A stretch of DNA of 16,156 nucleotides. It comes from Pleurotus djamor (lineage: Eukaryota; Basidiomycota; Agaricomycetes; Agaricales; Pleurotaceae). The DNA lies in NCBI GenBank assembly GCA_029747585.1, contig JAPEVF010000978.1, forward strand, positions 1-16,156, given 5' to 3'. Positions 1-8,683 of the stretch are shown in pieces. Within the stretch, counting starts at the first letter, position 1, and every line of letters starts with the position of its first letter. The notes under the pieces are model-generated. The model was not told the DNA's origin. It was given only the letters and a program-made list of their open reading frames with translations, and did not search any database. A program made the position numbers and the translations under genes.

Positions 1-2
1 AA

Positions 3-692
3 AGCTTCAAAAGCGTAACGATACCTCAACGAGATGATCCTCGTATGGAGAAGCTCGCAAAACGCTGCGAATCATGCCGACCACTCGGTATGTTTAGGTC
101 GAAAGAAGATGAATTCCTGTTGGTTTACGATGGTGAGCCTTCGCTTCTCATCGCCTGTGATGTTTGTCCCTAACTATCTGTAGAATTCGGCTTATATGTT
201 AACAAACACGGTGATCCAAGTCGTGGCGGTGGACAGATCGAATGGGAAGGATCCGCCGAGCGTGTCGCTCTTCATCCTCCCTATGTCCTGCTCTTTGACC
301 CGCGGTTCATCGAAATTCGTCATGTCGAAACCGGACGCTTGGCCCAGATCATCCCCGGAAACGATATAAGATGCATATGGGACGGGCGTAGTATGAACAA
401 CAACGTGAAGTCGCCAGCGTTGGTTGGTTCAGCGGGTGAATCAGTTGTGCAGGAAGCCCGTGTTCATGGAGTCATGAACGCGTCGGAAGCCGTCGTTCCT
501 GGTATGGGCATCCAAGGCAGACAACCTCGCGCCGTGGCCCAACATGTCTTCGAACTTATCCCCACCATACCGCTATACCTTCCCGGTTCTCTCGCATCCC
601 CTTCTACCACAACCTACTTCCCTCAATCCATGTCACCTCCCCGGTCACCTCAGATGTTGCCCGTGGCTTCGTCATCAGGATGGCGCGGCTAG
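3..692 (+). CDS. ROM2: Rho1 guanine-nucleotide exchange factor, ROM2-like, C-terminal part (CNH domain)
   Basis: Only the 3' end of the gene is present; it enters from the left edge. I read two exons, 3-132 and 184-692, separated by a 51-nt intron (GTGAGC donor, CTGTAG acceptor) that splits a Glu codon. The joined frame reads FRSKEDEFLLVYDEFGLYVN, then EWEGSAERVALHPPYVLLFD, FIEIRHVETGRLAQIIPGND and IRCIWDG. This is the end of the citron-homology (CNH) domain as found in fungal Rom1/Rom2 Rho GEFs. From family knowledge, these exchange GDP for GTP on Rho1 at the plasma membrane and feed the cell-wall integrity MAP kinase pathway. After the CNH domain comes a tail rich in Ser and Pro, with the TAG stop at 690-692. 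The DH and PH domains would lie outside the window, so the GEF call rests on the CNH type alone. Another CNH protein is possible but less likely. Confidence 0.85.
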
Positions 693-1231
693 TTTCGTTT
701 CACCAATGGACTTTTTTCTTCTAGGAAGGGACTTTCTGACATATCTGGTCTTGTTAATCTCGCAATGCTCTTCATCCATGTAAATATCATATCCATATTG
801 CTCTGATGATTATGCTTTATTTACATGCTTCCATGCTCACTTCCTCGTCACTGGCTCATTGTGTGGGGTGGCATGAAGTGTTATAACTCAAGCAGGCAAG
901 AGGACAATCACCTCATCTCCCAGGAAGAAGCCACAGGGCAACACCATACACGTTATCTTTGAGCGGAATCCCTGAGCACTCAGAACAAGAACACATTCAC
1001 AACGGAGAAAACATAAATTTTATCGCAGGAATAGACACATGACATGGACGGACTATAATCTACCAGGACACAAAGCCAATGATATCCAAAAATTGTTAAT
1101 GAGGTCCAAACCCTTCCATTTGCTCCAGTCAACAACTCTGCCAAAGTGGCGAGTCGAAGAGACAACAGCAAAAAGAAAAGAAAGGAATCCCCTGACGACA
1201 CAAGCCGGTAGTGCAATAGCAAGGTCATCGC

Positions 1232-1328
1232 GTCCCAGTGTTGCAAGCAGAGCACTGGGACTGGGGCGGCAAAAATTAGATAACCAAAGAATGAGGGCGG
1301 TGCCCTCATAATAGTGGTTAAACTATTA
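1232..1328. repeat. Cluster of three perfect inverted repeats (hairpin-forming)
   Basis: Three perfect inverted repeats sit within 97 bases. IR1 is GTCCCAGTG (1232-1240) and CACTGGGAC (1253-1261), 9-bp arms with a 12-nt loop. IR2 is ATGAGGGC (1291-1298), GGT, GCCCTCAT (1302-1309), 8-bp arms with a 3-nt loop. IR3 is TAATAGT (1309-1315) and ACTATTA (1322-1328), 7-bp arms with a 6-nt spacer. IR2 and IR3 share base 1309. No known RNA family was recognised. They could form cruciforms in DNA or stems in an RNA. Confidence 0.75.
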
Positions 1329-1366
1329 AGAACTGTCGAAAGAAAAGGTGGTCAGTAAAACATGTC

Positions 1367-1466
1367 ACGCGTCACAGCACGTGATCTACCCACCAGATAC
1401 TACACTTGATCTAAGCCAAAAGGCCAGAGTGGTAAGGATTCTGGATGTCGGACGACTCCTTATAAA
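1367..1466 (+). promoter_or_regulatory. Promoter-like motif group (ACGCGT, CACGTG, TATAAA)
   Basis: Within 100 bases there is ACGCGT (1367-1372, an MCB-type site), CACGTG (1378-1383, an E-box) and TATAAA (1461-1466). The order would suit a + strand promoter firing towards about 1490. The first ATGs downstream on + open only short frames, so no protein product is supported. The motifs are short and may be chance. Confidence 0.25.
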
Positions 1467-2035
1467 GAGGCGGAAACGGTGCACGAGCCAGAAGAGGCGT
1501 GGAAGGTACGATGATGCAAGTGTCAGGGCCGGACTAGGGGGATTTCCCAATGAAGACATATTTTTGAAGCTCCGAAAGGGAAGCGCACGAGCAGGAGCGA
1601 CTCTGCAATAGACCGTATCGCTCTCTGGGTACAAGGTAGAATGTCCCAATGCATATCGAAGGGTGTACTAAATGGTGATAGTCGCTGAGAGTGAGCACAA
1701 CTTCCGCACATTGCCAGCCTGGGATGAGGGTCATCCTCCTCGTTCCTTGTCAATTCACCAGAAAGCTTGGTTTATGGTTCTCGATGCGAGAAGTGCTCAG
1801 AGTGCTGGTGGGGGCCTAAAGGGTCCCGAGGTCAGTCATCGACGTGCCTGTTATACGCGATGCCGGCTCGCGACATTGCATGAAACGAACGTTCCTTCGT
1901 CGATTGTAGTGATGGCTCCAGCTTCCCTGACAATGAATGCCCCAAGTTCATTACAACCAAGAGAGGCGCATGCTTTGCAAGTACGACAAACTGTATTTTA
2001 CAATCGATTTATTTCCACGGTTTTGTTCTTTCTTT

Positions 2036-3499
2036 CTATGCGAACATCTTCCTATACGATGCCTTTTCCTTATCCAACTTTTCCTTCTTCCGCTGCTTGA
2101 TCCTTGCAAGTTCGCCAGAGATGGCTTGATCATCTGGGACGAGCTTGCTAGCCTCGACGAGATCTTTCTCGGCAGACTCTTCGTCTTTCAAGATGGCGTG
2201 GGCGAGTGCTCGTCGGTAAAGGGCTTTGGCTACAAGGCGCGTGCCTAAGTTTTGATTGCAGGATAGAAGACGGTAGTTAACACGTACCTTGGTCAGCTGT
2301 ATTCAGTTTGAGATCGTCTAATGCGCGCGAGGCATTTGTCACGGCAACATCTGCGTTATACGATGATGATGGCACGGCGCGAACACCAGCCAGAGCCGAG
2401 TTGAGAAGAAGGGGAGCCAGTATGGCATTGCAGGCTTCCCGATGTTCAGGAGTCGCATCATCAATAATGTTGAGATGATGGTCGATGTATCGAATGGATT
2501 CTGAACCAGACGATCGGTGAGCAAAGGAGCGTCACATAGAGGTAAGTGATAGCGTACTTTGGTATTTGTCCAAAGCCTGTCCAATCTCCTTCGCTTTGAA
2601 CAGAGTGTTACCGAGTTCTCTAATTTCTTGGGCAATTTTCAACGCGAGCTCTGGATCGGCAAGGTTGTGGTCATCATCGGCCGGGTAGTCTTCGTAAATG
2701 TCGCCACCATTAGGTTGGACCTCCGAAAGGGAAGGATCATCTGGCGAAAGGACACCACACGAGGTTATCACGACGGGTTGGATGGGCACATCTCCACTCG
2801 ATGTAGGGTTATTTTCGATCTGGCGGACTGGACGCACTCAATCAGCGGACTGGCGTCGAAAGGACATGACGCGGTACTGACCTATTGATTTTCCCTTGAT
2901 CACTTCACCAAATACAACGTGCTTTCCATCCAGATGGGGCGTCGGACTAACGGTAACGAAGAATTGCGAGCCGTTGGTATTAGGACCAGCATTGGCCTAC
3001 AGAAAGAGATACCTCGGTAAGACACCATGAACGGGAGAGGCCGTGATAACATACCATGGAAAGCAAAAAGGGCTTTGTGTGATTTACAGGAAATGCTTCG
3101 TCTTCAAACTTCTCCCCGTAGATAGATTCACCACCAGTACCTGGGATCACGCGAATGAGCGGTGTTCCGCCCCAGCTTACTAGCAAAACCCACCATTTCC
3201 TGCGGTGAAGTCACCACCCTGGCACATAAACCTATGGTCTCATACGATCAGTCAGTGAACTCCAAAAATGCGATCGAGAGTGCTCACCCCTTGATAACAC
3301 GATGGAATGCAGAACCCTCGAAGCTCAGCTTCTTCCCAGACTGTCCGACTCCCTTCTCTCCAGTACATAGTGCACGGAAGTTCTCTGCTGTCTTCGGCAC
3401 GAGATCGCTGTAGAGCGAGAAGATGACTCTCCCCAGCGTCCGATCGCCGATCTTGATGTCAAAATAAGTTATGGGGCGTTGGGAGGACTGTTCGGCCAT
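2036..3499 (-). CDS. CPR6: Peptidyl-prolyl cis-trans isomerase D / cyclophilin-40, Hsp90 co-chaperone
   Basis: Seven exons give 375 residues, close to the family size: 3499-3288, 3231-3194, 3140-3055, 2996-2882, 2827-2558, 2500-2288 and 2229-2036. The six introns are 53-58 nt and all GT-AG. Residues 10-155 are the cyclophilin domain with [20 protein letters not shown] (Arg67, Phe72, Gln75), then [14 protein letters not shown] and [10 protein letters not shown]. The usual Trp of cyclophilin A is His133 here, as is typical of CYP40. After an acidic linker, residues from about 215 to the end form the TPR region, including [18 protein letters not shown] and [11 protein letters not shown], and a Lys-rich tail ending in KMFA. 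From family knowledge, the TPRs bind the Hsp90 C-terminal EEVD. The start ATG has a CAAATGG context. The promoter must lie in the 246 bases between this start and the HET pseudogene stop. Confidence 0.95.
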
Positions 3500-3745
3500 T
3501 TGATGTTAGTTGAGAGGGGCAAGATGGGGGGTCGAATGAGAAAAACAAAAGCAGAGAGAAATGGCTAATATCCTGGACACGGGTGCAATGGTGGTCATGG
3601 TTGATCATCCGATATAAGTGCACCCGGGTAAGCGCCCGGACGAACTTCCTAGAAGCCCGTAGAACGCTTCCTACATCTCTCATCATCTCCGGCGTAGCTT
3701 CCATTGCGATGGACGTAGAGTTCGTGAATACCACATGCGACGGGT

Positions 3746-5937
3746 CTAAGCGAGAAATATGACTGCTTCCTGAGCGTTACTCTGCAACCAAGCCCCTTCA
3801 GAAACCACCCCAAGTCCGAGCCGTTCAACAACATCATGAAAGCCCTCTCGATGGACCCGCTTCACTGCCATTACATGTAGATAGAAACACTTGCTTGAAT
3901 ACCCATCATCATTTGGAATCATATCGACCGCTCCCGAAGCCCTAGCGAACGCTACAAGCTGGACTTCTTGGATTGCAGGTGATATCGTGCCAGAAGTTGA
4001 AGACGAAGAATATGGCAAATATATCCGACCTGTTGTAGGGCCGCCTTCCACTTCGTGTAGATGAAACGCGCCGTTACAAGCATCCACTGCTCCAGAGCTC
4101 CTAACAGCGTCATGTTCGCCAACTTTGAAAAATGCGGTGGTCGTCCGAAATACCAAGGTTCCTTCGGGTAAGAGGATAGAGTTGTCCAACTGCACAGGTT
4201 CTTTAGGAGGGGAATATCGAGGTAGATTCTTTTTCACGACGGTACCACCGTTAGCTTGAGTTTCAATATGCACTAACTGCCGTCCTTCGTACAAGTACCA
4301 GTGTTTGACGATCGGCCCAGTGACTGAAGGATACGTCTTTCCCGTAGTACATTTCGTCATGTACTCGACAGCACCTCGCCAACCAACCCACGCCCATGAT
4401 GGCCAAGGGTTCTCCACAGGAATGGTTCGACGGGAATGGCGAACGTTATCCAACGGTGTCCACATCAAGGTGACTTCTAGATCACTCAACAGCATCCCGT
4501 AGCGGAACCCAAAGGGTCCCAACGAGAATGCACTTGCTAATGAAGTGGTGATCGCAGAAAATCCATCGACAGCGTCAGCTTCACTAGTGAACGCTCGAGG
4601 GCCGTACTGATTGACGAGCAGCATGTATCGATTGGTATAGTAAGTCAACTGCCACGATTGTTTCGGCGCTTTGAGGTAGGTGAGCGTACCGAGCCCACTG
4701 TGGCGGAGTAAACTAGACGATGTTTCGCTGCGACGGTATCCAGACACAGCGTCCTCGCACCAAACCTCCCTGAGGCACTCGTAGTAGACTTGATGTTTGG
4801 TGAAGTAGAGACGTCGGCACGATAGTATTCCCTCTTGATATGTCCATCCTCGTTCGCCCCATACCGAGCGTTTTAGAGTAAGTATTCATAAGATTGGGTA
4901 AAGGGACATGAAGATTGAGACCTTGCACTACTTCGACGCGGTGGGTCTGATCGGGACGAGAGCCCGGACGAAGAAGCGCGTGCATCGTTTCCACCAACTG
5001 CAAATATCGTCAAGTGCGCACAACCATATATTTGATGCATAACTCCGATCTGCGCTGCTTTGTCGTCCCAGTTGTCTTGAATAATACAGAGTGCGTCAAC
5101 CCACAAGTAACGCTCCCCTAGCTTCTTGCAAACGAGTATTGCATCAACAATGGTAGCTGGGAGCGTCGATATGTCCACGCCGCCAGGGTTCATACGCCTG
5201 CCAACATTGTCATTCATCGTCTGATAGGTGGGACCGACCTTCCCCCAGACATAGGATAGCGCAATATATCGACGCGCATTTGGGGCGGGGACGAGGGACA
5301 TGGTTTCAACATCTAGCATCCGCACTGCCGGGGGTAATCTCGCGTTCCTATCAATCCACCACGAACCCTGGCACACTTCCTGGTCATCATCCAAGCATAG
5401 TTGAATCCACGCCTTCACCTGCTTCATATCAAAGACAGGGCTTACTCGACGACCATGTGCTTCCTGGGGTATATTGAACCCGCGAGTCGATTCTTCTAAG
5501 AGATGGATCGACAAGACCAAAGGACTGCTACTCGCCGAGAGCATCGCCCCGATCTCCTTTGGGCGCGACGAGGGCTCAATGGCAAAACCGTAACACGGTT
5601 CGCCCACAGAGGCCTCTGGCTCTCTATTAGGCATGTCATGTCCTCGTGCGTGTACAGCGCAAGTGATACCCGTAAGGTTGAAATCGGAGGCTGGCTGAAC
5701 CTGAAACCACGTCTCATTGAAAACCGTCGTTACGAGGCTACAAAAGGCACATTTGTCCGCCTTGGAAAGGATGTCGAGGAGGGGACCAAGGGGCACGGCT
5801 TTGTCACGAGCCACGTTAGTTTGAAGAATATGCCGAAAGTTGACAGTAGAGCATATATCGCATAAAGACGCGTCCAAAGGGTAGTCCAGAGACGATGCGA
5901 CACGAGGTTGGAATATGGAGGAGATGTAAGACAACAT
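3746..5937 (-). pseudogene. HET-domain protein, tandem copy 1, frame broken at two points
   Basis: This copy matches the intact paralogue at 6204-8396 along its whole length (2192 versus 2193 bases) but needs three frames. Frame one runs from ATG 5937 through the N-terminal CDIC and CAFC cysteine pairs, HET motif 1 (RYIALSYVWG) and motif 2 (LGERYLWVDALCIIQDNWDD). At about 4974-4977 an 11-base shortfall against the paralogue moves the frame, and the matching text continues as RVEVVQGLNLHVPLPNL. A second change at the T-run 4871-4874 (AAAA on the coding strand; net +4 bases) moves it again into the frame carrying motif 3 (VWGERGWTYQEGIL), which stays open to the TAG at 3746. Unshifted translation stops at 4873 after 354 residues. 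No other break is seen, so the damage is recent or is sequence error. An 83-nt intron (GTAGTG donor to CGAG) could bridge both breaks, but it would remove conserved residues, so I disfavour it. Confidence 0.8.
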
Positions 5938-6203
5938 CCAGTCAAGACGTGATGGTGGGTGATAGAGTGCCGATTCAGATCGCTAAGGCGCCGATGATCA
6001 CGACAACAGAGCCAGCGGATCGCCCATGGATGCAGCCCTGGTTTCAGGATCTTGATGTTAACCCCATCTGCACCAATCCGATGAGTATGCGTTCGAATGC
6101 GGAGAATTCGGGAGATCGTTCAACATCTGATAGGGCAAAGTTAAAGGCTCATTCACCCAAAAGAGTGTTTAGATGTTTGGATAGTACCTTTTATAATACG
6201 AAT

Positions 6204-8396
6204 CTAAGCAAGAAAGACAACTCTCTCTTCCGCATCGCTCCGTATCCAAGCGCCCTCGGAAACCAACCCAATGCCCAATCGCTCGACCACGTCGTGGAAT
6301 CCTTCTCGATGAACTTTCCTAACCGCCATAACATGCAAATGGAGGCACTTGAGCGCGTACTCGTCGTCGCTAGAACACATCGTGTCGTCCCCTGAAGCGG
6401 CAGCGATCACCACTAAGTCGACTTCACGAACAGAAGGTAAGATCATCGCGGAACTTGAATCAGAAGCGTATGGTAAGTATATTCGCCCAACAGTAGGGCC
6501 ACCATCGGTGACGTGAAGGTGAAATGCGCCATTAAACGCATCTGTCGCTTCAGAGCTCCTGGCGGGGTCATGTTCACCGACTTTGAACACGGCCGAGGTC
6601 GTCCGGAATACCAACGTTCCTTCCGGTAAAACAACAGATTCACCCAACTGTACAGGAGCCTTAGGAGCCGAATACCGAGGTAACGTCTGATCCAAAGCAA
6701 TCCCACCATTGAACAGGGATTCCACATCCACCAAACGTCGACCTTCGTACAAGTACCAGTGTCTGACGATCGTTTCCGTGACGGACGGAAGTGATTCGCC
6801 TGTGATGCACTTGGTCACATACTCGACGGCTCCTCGCCAGCCTACCCATGCCCATGAAGGCCAAGGGCTGTTCTGGGGAATGTCCCGACGCACATGGCGA
6901 ACATTATCCAACGGAACCCAAAGCAGGGCGACCTCCACCTGCTTCAGCAACATCCCATATCGGAACCCATGAGGGCCAAGCGAAAACGCGTTTGCAAGCG
7001 CAGTGGTAATCGCAGAAAACCCGTCGACAGCATCGGTTTCGCTAGTGAATTCGCGATGGCCATACTTGTTCACAAGGATCATGTACCCGTTTGTGTAGGA
7101 TGTCATCTGCCAAGATTGTTTCGGCGGATTGAGGTAGGTCAACGAACCCAACCCACTATGGCGATATACGCTAGATGAGTGTGGGCGACGGGGATCTCCA
7201 GACACGGTATCTTCGCACCAAACTTCCTTGAGACATTCGAAGTAAACCTGATGTTGGGTGAAATAGAGTCGGCGGCAAGGGAGAATTCCCTCTTGATAGG
7301 TCCACCCTCTTCTACCCCATACCGAGCGTTGGAGGACATTTAACAGGTTGGGCAATGGTACTTGAAGATTGAGACCTTGGACAACTTCGATACGGTTTGA
7401 CTGGTCTATACGGGAATTCTGCCGAAGACCAGGAAGTCCAGAACGTGCATCACTCCCGCCGACAGCAAATATCGTCAAGTACGAACAACCATATATCTGA
7501 TGCATGACACCAATCTGCGCAGCCTTGTCATCCCAGTTATCTTGGATGATGCACAGTGCGTCGACCCACAGATAACGCTCGCCAAGTTGCTTGCAGACGA
7601 GGATCGCGTCCACGATGGTAGCAGGAAGAATCGATGCGTCTATGCCACCAGGTTTCATCCGAGCGCCGACATTGTCCTTCATCGTCTGATAGCTAGACAC
7701 CACTTTGCCCCATACGTAGGACAGAGCGATATAGCGAGGGGATTTCGGGGCTGGAACGAGAGACATGGTTTCGACATCTATGACTCGCACTGCCGAAGGG
7801 ACTGCACCTCGGTCAAGCCACCAAGAGCCCTGGCACACTTTTTGGTGACCGTCCAAGCAGATCTGCACCCAGGTCTTGACTTGACCCATATCGAACACGC
7901 TAGTCAATCGACGCCCCCGATATTCTTCAGGCACGTTGAACCCATTAATCGAATCTTCTAGGACACGTATCAACAAGAGCATAGAGCTACCGCTGGCAGA
8001 GAGCATCGTTCCAATTTCGGTGGGTCGAGTTGAGGGTTGGATAGCAAAACCATAACACGGTTCTCCCGTTGCGGGTTCGTCCTTATTCGTATATGAGTGT
8101 CCTGCAGCGTAGACGGCGCAGGTGATCCCCGCAAGGTTGAATTCCGACGGAGGTTGGGCTTGGAACCATGTTTCATTGAAAACCGTCGTTACGAGCCTAC
8201 AAAATGCGCATATATCTGCCTTGGCAAGGATGTCGAGTAGGAACCCGAGGTTTATGGCCTCGTCGCGGGCGATGTTGTGGTGAAGGATGTGTCTGAAGTT
8301 GATTGTAGCGCATATATCGCACAAAGACGCGTCCAAAGGATAATCCGCCGGCGATTCAGCCTGGCAGAGCAGCAAGGATGCCAAATAAGAGAGCAT
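6204..8396 (-). CDS. HET (heterokaryon incompatibility) domain protein, tandem copy 2, intact
   Basis: This is a single intronless frame of 730 residues from ATG 8396 to the TAG at 6204. The frame stays open further upstream, but without an ATG before 8396 in the part examined, and both copies begin with MLSY, which fixes the start. Residues 26-29 (CDIC) and 63-66 (CAFC) form a conserved pair of CxxC motifs that might bind metal. The HET domain spans about 222-372: RYIALSYVWG, then LGERYLWVDALCIIQDNWDD, IYGCSYLTIFAVGG, and VWGRRGWTYQEGIL. A long C-terminal part contains DAVDGFSAITTAL and PSWAWVGWRGAVEY, common in basidiomycete HET proteins. In ascomycetes, HET proteins trigger cell death when genetically different hyphae fuse; the role in basidiomycetes is less clear, so function here is inference. 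The intronless structure contrasts with the intron-rich neighbours. It reads away from TAF13 across a 287-base shared upstream region. Confidence 0.93.
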   Translation of the reverse strand: MLSYLASLLLCQAESPADYPLDASLCDICATINFRHILHHNIARDEAINLGFLLDILAKADICAFCRLVTTVFNETWFQAQPPSEFNLAGITCAVYAAGHSYTNKDEPATGEPCYGFAIQPSTRPTEIGTMLSASGSSMLLLIRVLEDSINGFNVPEEYRGRRLTSVFDMGQVKTWVQICLDGHQKVCQGSWWLDRGAVPSAVRVIDVETMSLVPAPKSPRYIALSYVWGKVVSSYQTMKDNVGARMKPGGIDASILPATIVDAILVCKQLGERYLWVDALCIIQDNWDDKAAQIGVMHQIYGCSYLTIFAVGGSDARSGLPGLRQNSRIDQSNRIEVVQGLNLQVPLPNLLNVLQRSVWGRRGWTYQEGILPCRRLYFTQHQVYFECLKEVWCEDTVSGDPRRPHSSSVYRHSGLGSLTYLNPPKQSWQMTSYTNGYMILVNKYGHREFTSETDAVDGFSAITTALANAFSLGPHGFRYGMLLKQVEVALLWVPLDNVRHVRRDIPQNSPWPSWAWVGWRGAVEYVTKCITGESLPSVTETIVRHWYLYEGRRLVDVESLFNGGIALDQTLPRYSAPKAPVQLGESVVLPEGTLVFRTTSAVFKVGEHDPARSSEATDAFNGAFHLHVTDGGPTVGRIYLPYASDSSSAMILPSVREVDLVVIAAASGDDTMCSSDDEYALKCLHLHVMAVRKVHREGFHDVVERLGIGLVSEGAWIRSDAEERVVFLA

Positions 8397-8683
8397 CTGG
8401 TCGATGGCGACGTGGTAGAGTGACTGGGGCGCCAGAATTCTCAAACTGGCAATTTCGGTGAGCAACCAGACTGCGATCAACAGAAAAATGAAGGGAACGC
8501 ACCAAGTCCATAATACGCATTTTCTGCAGCATATCCCTATGGATCTCCATGTCCGAGGTCGTTTGAGAATTGCGGGTTCAGTGATATGGTGATGGTTAGG
8601 GAGAGAGGAGGGACGTGACCGTGACGCGTTGAGGATCTCGCGTTTGCCATGGGCGCTTAGGACTTTAAACTAACTTGACCACC
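8397..8683. promoter_or_regulatory. Divergent promoter region between HET copy 2 and TAF13
   Basis: These 287 bases separate two divergent start codons (HET copy 2 on -, TAF13 on +) and must hold both promoters. An ACGCGT site (MCB-like) lies at 8624-8629, 55 bases before the TAF13 ATG. No clear TATA box is seen at a suitable distance for either gene. The part nearest the HET start resembles the leader of HET copy 1. Confidence 0.55.

Larger units (their letters stand above)
693..2035. other. Long convergent intergenic region
   Basis: These 1343 bases separate the stop codons of two converging genes, the Rho GEF on + and cyclophilin-40 on -. Elsewhere in the window the convergent pair TAF13/RRM is only 155 bases apart. 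I see no protein I recognise. Open frames of 60-140 codons exist on both strands, but they lack family similarity and convincing splice structure. The stretch does contain a cluster of perfect inverted repeats (1232-1328) and a group of promoter-like motifs (1367-1466). A non-coding transcript or a decayed gene is possible but unproven. Confidence 0.6.
3746..8470 (-). repeat. Direct tandem duplication of a HET-domain gene
   Basis: Two head-to-tail units, 3746 to about 5995 and 6204 to about 8435, encode paralogous proteins colinear from the first Met to the last residues (EGAW...FLA at both ends). Weak similarity also extends upstream of both ATGs: a TAGAGTG word and a GGCGCC word occur in the same order at 5962-5992 and 8416-8433. 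So the duplicated segment included part of the 5' leader. The spacer between the copies is 266 bases (5938-6203). Confidence 0.85.

Noticed and set aside
980..1309. 109-codon hydrophobic open frame on - starting with a real ATG
   Set aside because: It runs through the inverted repeat IR1 and shows no family similarity; hydrophobicity follows from T-rich DNA on that strand. Kept only as part of the unexplained gap.
1672..2100. 142-codon open frame on + before and over the 3' end of cyclophilin-40
   Set aside because: It overlaps the last exon of CPR6 on the other strand, has no recognisable protein pattern and shifts composition half-way.
3500..3745. Possible heat-shock element upstream of CPR6 (GAA and TTC words at about 3643-3671)
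   Set aside because: The GAA/TTC spacings are one or three bases, not the two bases needed for alternating nGAAn units.
7500..7961. 153-codon open frame on + inside HET copy 2
   Set aside because: It is antisense to conserved HET coding sequence and has no similarity of its own; it is a shadow of the real gene.
8397..8480. Extended HET copy 2 start at 8480
   Set aside because: The codon at 8480 is TTG. The first ATG is at 8396 and matches the start of copy 1; copy 1 has stop codons in the matching upstream region.
8675..8683. TAF13 start at 8675
   Set aside because: The codon there is TTG; ATG 8684 has a good start context.
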